Positions 61,087 to 64,000 of a stretch of DNA of 64,000 nt are shown one piece after another. Position 1 is the first letter of the stretch, and each line of letters begins with the position of its first letter. The translations under genes were made by a program, and so were the position numbers. The stretch lies in assembly GCA_910585955.1 (NCBI GenBank), contig CAJUGC010000005.1, positions 76,562 through 140,561 on the forward strand, given 5' to 3'. The notes beneath the pieces are model-generated. The model ran no database searches and was not told the DNA's origin. It saw nothing but the letters and a program-made list of their open reading frames with translations. This stretch comes from an uncultured Christensenella sp. Lineage in GTDB: Bacteria; Bacillota; Clostridia; Christensenellales; Pumilibacteraceae.

Positions 61087-61105
61087 AAAGGACGGTCGGA
61101 TAAAA

Positions 61106-61816
61106 GTGAGAATAAATAAATATTTGGCGAGATGCGGTATAGGCAGTCGCCGTAACTGCGAGATTTTCGTAACCGAAGGAAAAGTAAAGGTAAACGGTCA
61201 TATAGTGACAGATCTCGCAACGGATATAAAGGAAAGCGATATCGTTCTGTTAAACGGCGAGCGCGTTTCTCCCGCGGAGGAACATATCTATTTAATGCTG
61301 AATAAGCCGAAAGGTTTTGTCTGCACTACCAACGACGAGTTCGGCAGAAAGACGGTTTTGCAGCTCCTTGCTCCCGAATATACGTCGCGTCGTATTTTTC
61401 CGGTCGGCAGGCTCGATTACGACACGGAAGGTTTGCTTCTTCTTACCACCGACGGGGATTTGTCGAACCGCATAACTCATCCGCACAACGAAGTTCCCAA
61501 GACCTATATAGCAAAAGTCGAGGGCGAAGTTACGGAAGCGGAACTGGGCAAATTGCGCGGCGGTGTAATACTCGACGGTGTAAAGACGAAGAAGTGTAAA
61601 GCCCGTCTTAAAAATCTCGAGAACAACATAAGCAGCGTCGAGGTGGTCATAACCGAGGGCAGAAACCGTCAGGTGCGTAGAATGTTCGACAGTATAAACA
61701 GAGAAGTGATTTTTTTGAAACGGACGGCAATAGGTCAGTTAAAGCTCGGCGGGCTGTATCGCGGCATGAGTCGAAAACTTACGGACGAAGAGGTCGAGTA
61801 TTTAAAACTCGTTTGA
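61106..61816 (+). CDS. rluB: Ribosomal large subunit pseudouridine synthase B
   Basis: 236 residues. S4 domain MRINKYLARCGIGSRRNCE, then YLMLNKPKGFVCT and the catalytic loop PVGRLDYDTEGLLLLTTDG with the essential aspartate, plus EGRNRQVRRMF. It modifies 23S rRNA near U2605 (E. coli numbering). GTG start, weak ribosome site. A terminator follows. Confidence 0.95.
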   Translation: MRINKYLARCGIGSRRNCEIFVTEGKVKVNGHIVTDLATDIKESDIVLLNGERVSPAEEHIYLMLNKPKGFVCTTNDEFGRKTVLQLLAPEYTSRRIFPVGRLDYDTEGLLLLTTDGDLSNRITHPHNEVPKTYIAKVEGEVTEAELGKLRGGVILDGVKTKKCKARLKNLENNISSVEVVITEGRNRQVRRMFDSINREVIFLKRTAIGQLKLGGLYRGMSRKLTDEEVEYLKLV

Positions 61817-61846
61817 TTTTTATTACATATACTGTTTATATCATGC

Positions 61847-61876
61847 GGCGTTTCGTTCGGTACGAAGCGCCTTTTT
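61847..61876 (+). terminator. terminator after rluB
   Basis: GGCGTTTCGT and ACGAAGCGCC form a 10-bp stem (one G-U) with loop TCGGT, followed by TTTTT. Confidence 0.88.
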
Positions 61877-61960
61877 CATTAAACTGTAAACTTTATATTC
61901 CAAAGAAAAGGATGAGTATGTACAAATTTTTGTTTAGGGAAAAATAAAGGCGTCAAATGC

Positions 61961-61989
61961 TTGTTTTTTCTTCGAACTTACTGTATAAT
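61961..61989 (+). promoter_or_regulatory. promoter of the carboxyltransferase operon
   Basis: TTGTTT (61961-61966), 17 bases, TATAAT (61984-61989). The 5' leader is about 55 bases. Confidence 0.8.
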
Positions 61990-62048
61990 AAACATCGTGG
62001 AAGTTTGCGATTTTCACTACTTTGCAAGCGGAGGATTTATAATCAGAA

Positions 62049-63434
62049 ATGGCACAATCGAACAGTATCGTCACTCAGACAAAACTAAAGGCAAAAGATA
62101 CGGTTTCGGTCATAAACGGCTTCGTTGACGAAGGGTCGTTTGTTGAAACCGATACGTTGCTTTCTTCGATAACGCCTCTCGGAGAAGCAATAGGCGAGGG
62201 CGTAGTCAGCGGTTTTGCTTGTATAAACGGAATACAGGCGGCGGTGTTTGCAACCAATCCCGCCGTACTCAAGGGAAGTATAGGCATAGGGGCGGCAAAT
62301 AAAATAACCCGTCTAGTTGAAAATGCGGTTAAGACGGGCGTGCCCGTAATATCTGTGATCGATACGAGCGGCGCGCGTTTCGGGGAAGGCGTAGAGGTTC
62401 TGGAAGGATACGGCAAAATTCTGAACGCGCTTGCAAGCGCTTACGGAAGCGTGCCGACGGTTTGCGTGCTTAAGGGCGCAAATTACGGAATGCTTTCCTA
62501 TATGACCGCGTTCAGCGATCTCATAGTCGCATTCGATAAAGCGGTTATGGCGACGTCGAGTCCGCTCATAATCGCGTCCAAGACCAAGGACAATGCGGCA
62601 AACGTAGGGACGGCGGCCGTACACGCTTCGTCTTCCGGTATGGTAACGAACGTGGTAAAGAGCGTGTCCGAACTCAGAAAAACGGTCGGATCGTTCCTCG
62701 AACTCGTAGGAGAAAAAGTCGCGGAACCCTCCGACGAATTGAACAGAGTTTGCAAGACGCTGAAAGCAGGAGCAAAAGCGTCCAATATCGTTAAGGAAGT
62801 GACGGATAAAGGGACGTTGCTCGAACTTCGCGCCGAATACGCTCCCGAAGTCATTACCTGTCTTGCACGTCTCGGAGGTATTTCGGTAGGTATAGTCGCG
62901 AACAACAGTTCGATTGACGAGGGTAAGCTTACGCCCAAAGCGTCGATAAAGATAGGCGAACTTTTGAATTTGTGCGAAGTTTACGGTTTGCCTGTAATCA
63001 ATTTGGTAGATTGCGGCGGCGTGGTGACAAATCCCCGTGCGGAAAACTGCTGTCTCATAAGAGAGATCGGCAGTCTCATATACAACTATTCGCAGATACG
63101 CGTAGGCAAGATTTCCCTTGTTGTCGGATCGGCTATCGGCGCGGGTTATACGATACTCTGCGCTCGTTCCGTGTTCGATTATACGGCGGCATGGGAAAGC
63201 GCCGAAGTTGGAGCGCTTTCTTCCGAAGCGGCGGCAAGGCTTCTGTACGCGGATGAAATCGCAGGTGCGAAAGATAAAGAAAAAGCCGAACAAAAACTTG
63301 CCGATGCTTACGCCAAAGAGAATATGGGCGCGGGTAAAGTTGGCGCGATAGGACTTTTCGACAATGTTATCAAACCCGAGTTTACGCGCAACTTTCTTAT
63401 AAGCGCGGTGCAGACGTTCTTGTCTAAGAGGTGA
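62049..63434 (+). CDS. Carboxyltransferase subunit, divergent MmdA-like
   Basis: 461 residues of the acyl-CoA carboxyltransferase (crotonase) fold, shorter than the usual 510 or so. Recognisable signs: VISVIDTSGARFGEGVEVLEGYG in the N half, KASIKIGELLNLCEVYGLPVINLVD and SAEVGALSSEAAARL in the C half. The Gly-Gly oxyanion motifs of MmdA/PccB are altered (GANYGMLSY for AGPCAGGASY; AIGAGYTI for AYGGAY). With the OadG and biotin-carrier genes it should form a sodium-pump-like or biotin-dependent (de)carboxylase. Substrate not clear. Confidence 0.8.
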   Translation: MAQSNSIVTQTKLKAKDTVSVINGFVDEGSFVETDTLLSSITPLGEAIGEGVVSGFACINGIQAAVFATNPAVLKGSIGIGAANKITRLVENAVKTGVPVISVIDTSGARFGEGVEVLEGYGKILNALASAYGSVPTVCVLKGANYGMLSYMTAFSDLIVAFDKAVMATSSPLIIASKTKDNAANVGTAAVHASSSGMVTNVVKSVSELRKTVGSFLELVGEKVAEPSDELNRVCKTLKAGAKASNIVKEVTDKGTLLELRAEYAPEVITCLARLGGISVGIVANNSSIDEGKLTPKASIKIGELLNLCEVYGLPVINLVDCGGVVTNPRAENCCLIREIGSLIYNYSQIRVGKISLVVGSAIGAGYTILCARSVFDYTAAWESAEVGALSSEAAARLLYADEIAGAKDKEKAEQKLADAYAKENMGAGKVGAIGLFDNVIKPEFTRNFLISAVQTFLSKR

Positions 63435-63829
63435 GCAAAGTGTTAAACGGTATAATATCCGCGGCAGGCGGCGACTTCGATTTGAGCAAATATTTCGATT
63501 GGTTTAATTCGGACTATACGGTAGGGAACGCGGCTCTCGTTGCGCTTACAGGCATACTCTTCGTTCTCTTGACACTCGTAGTTCTCGTAGAGTTGCTCGT
63601 GTTGTTCAATAAAGTGTTCGTACTCGTGGAAAAGAAAGCTACGGCAGGAAAAAAGAAATCAACAGACGTAGCGGCAATCAATGTAAGTACGGGAGAGATC
63701 GAAAACGACGAAGAAGTCGTAGCTGCCATAGTTGCGGCAATTTCATGCGTTTTTGCTGAGGAAAGCGGTGCAAGCGAGCCGCCGCCGTTCACAGTAAGAC
63801 GCATAAGGCAAGTTAAAAACAGTAAGTGA
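63431..63829 (+). CDS. OadG-like sodium pump gamma subunit
   Basis: 132 residues: N-terminal region, one membrane helix (about 33-58: NAALVALTGILFVLLTLVVL), a basic linker, and a segment with EEVVAAIVAAISCVF, typical of OadG/MmdC subunits that anchor decarboxylase pumps. GTG start overlaps the previous stop by 4 bases. The biotin carrier follows 20 bases later. Confidence 0.85.
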   Translation: MSKVLNGIISAAGGDFDLSKYFDWFNSDYTVGNAALVALTGILFVLLTLVVLVELLVLFNKVFVLVEKKATAGKKKSTDVAAINVSTGEIENDEEVVAAIVAAISCVFAEESGASEPPPFTVRRIRQVKNSK

Positions 63830-63849
63830 ATTTTTCGGAGGAATTTAAA

Positions 63850-64000
63850 ATGCGTAAGTTCAATGTTAATGTAAACGGTAAATCGTACGTTGTCGAAGTG
63901 GAAGAAGCAGGCGATGGCGTATCTTCGTCCGTGGCTGCTCCCGTTTCGACGCCTGCGCCTTCGGTCGCGCCCGCACCCAAGGCGTCTGTCGGCGGAACGA
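63850..64000 (+). CDS. Biotin carboxyl carrier protein, partial
   Basis: First 50 codons only; the window ends inside the gene. MRKFNVNVNGKSYVVEVEEA is the family-typical start, followed by an Ala/Pro-rich flexible linker. The biotinyl domain (with its AMKM motif) lies beyond the window. CGGAGGA lies upstream of the ATG. It completes the operon with the carboxyltransferase and OadG-like genes. Confidence 0.9.
   Translation, partial: MRKFNVNVNGKSYVVEVEEAGDGVSSSVAAPVSTPAPSVAPAPKASVGGT

Noticed and set aside
1..64000. tRNA or rRNA genes, riboswitches, prophage, replication origin
   Set aside because: None recognised by reading. A covariance-model scan would be needed to exclude small structured RNAs.

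Overview
The window reads as a chromosome segment of a spore-forming Firmicute, most likely an uncultivated gut-type Clostridia. The grounds are gene order that matches Bacillus/Clostridium blocks, an intact sigK, a string of sporulation genes (spoVM, spoIVB, spoIIM-like, dacF, gerW/ytfJ, dacB), TTG/GTG starts, strong Shine-Dalgarno sites and TTGnnn-N17-TATAAT promoters. No prophage, CRISPR array, rRNA, tRNA or complete insertion sequence was seen. The exact lineage is not resolvable from the sequence alone.

Layout. 1-416: a 55-bp direct repeat and hairpins, then the promoter of RNase J. 417-5490: RNase J, the tRNA wobble-modification pair TrmR/TrhP, pro-sigma-K, and RNase P RNA on the minus strand. 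5.6-14.4 kb: a very large membrane protein resembling cyclic glucan synthase with a degenerate GH94-like half, an ABC-2 exporter, and a minus-strand GtrA/GDPD pair. 14.5-26.5 kb: lepA-hemW; the CIRCE-controlled heat-shock operon hrcA-grpE-dnaK, split from dnaJ by 0.7 kb of palindromes and repeats; prmA-rsmE-mtaB-HIT; rpsU. 26.7-35.1 kb: an accessory carbohydrate locus: an AgrA/AgrC-like LytTR two-component system with candidate binding repeats, a lipoprotein esterase whose C-terminal carbohydrate-binding module is split off at a G8 tract, a lone carbohydrate-binding lipoprotein, and a membrane-anchored GH3 enzyme with inverted domain order. 35.3-52.3 kb: yerC-pcrA-ligA, an AIR-synthase-like gene, then the conserved block yicC-gmk-rpoZ-coaBC-priA-def-fmt-rsmB-rlmN-rpe-thiN, ending in a 29-codon spoVM that is too short for ordinary gene calling. 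The remA, prpC, prkC and rsgA positions of this block are empty.

52.4-61.8 kb: a sporulation and cell-envelope cluster. Two tandem small genes encode stand-alone Spo0A C-terminal (DNA-binding) domains without a receiver, directly upstream of spoIVB, where spo0A itself usually lies nearby. They are followed by a spoIIM-like gene, dacF, an M50 protease, scpAB, ytfI/ytfJ-like genes, dacB and rluB. 61.9-64.0 kb: the start of a biotin-dependent, sodium-pump-type decarboxylase operon (divergent carboxyltransferase, OadG-like gamma subunit, biotin carrier), cut by the window end.

The least explained features are: a family of four ~125-bp imperfect palindromes that share a short apical core but have unrelated arms, three of them starting within 4 bases of a stop codon; the receiver-less Spo0A pair; the homopolymer-split esterase; and the GT-less, motif-less glucan-synthase-like protein.
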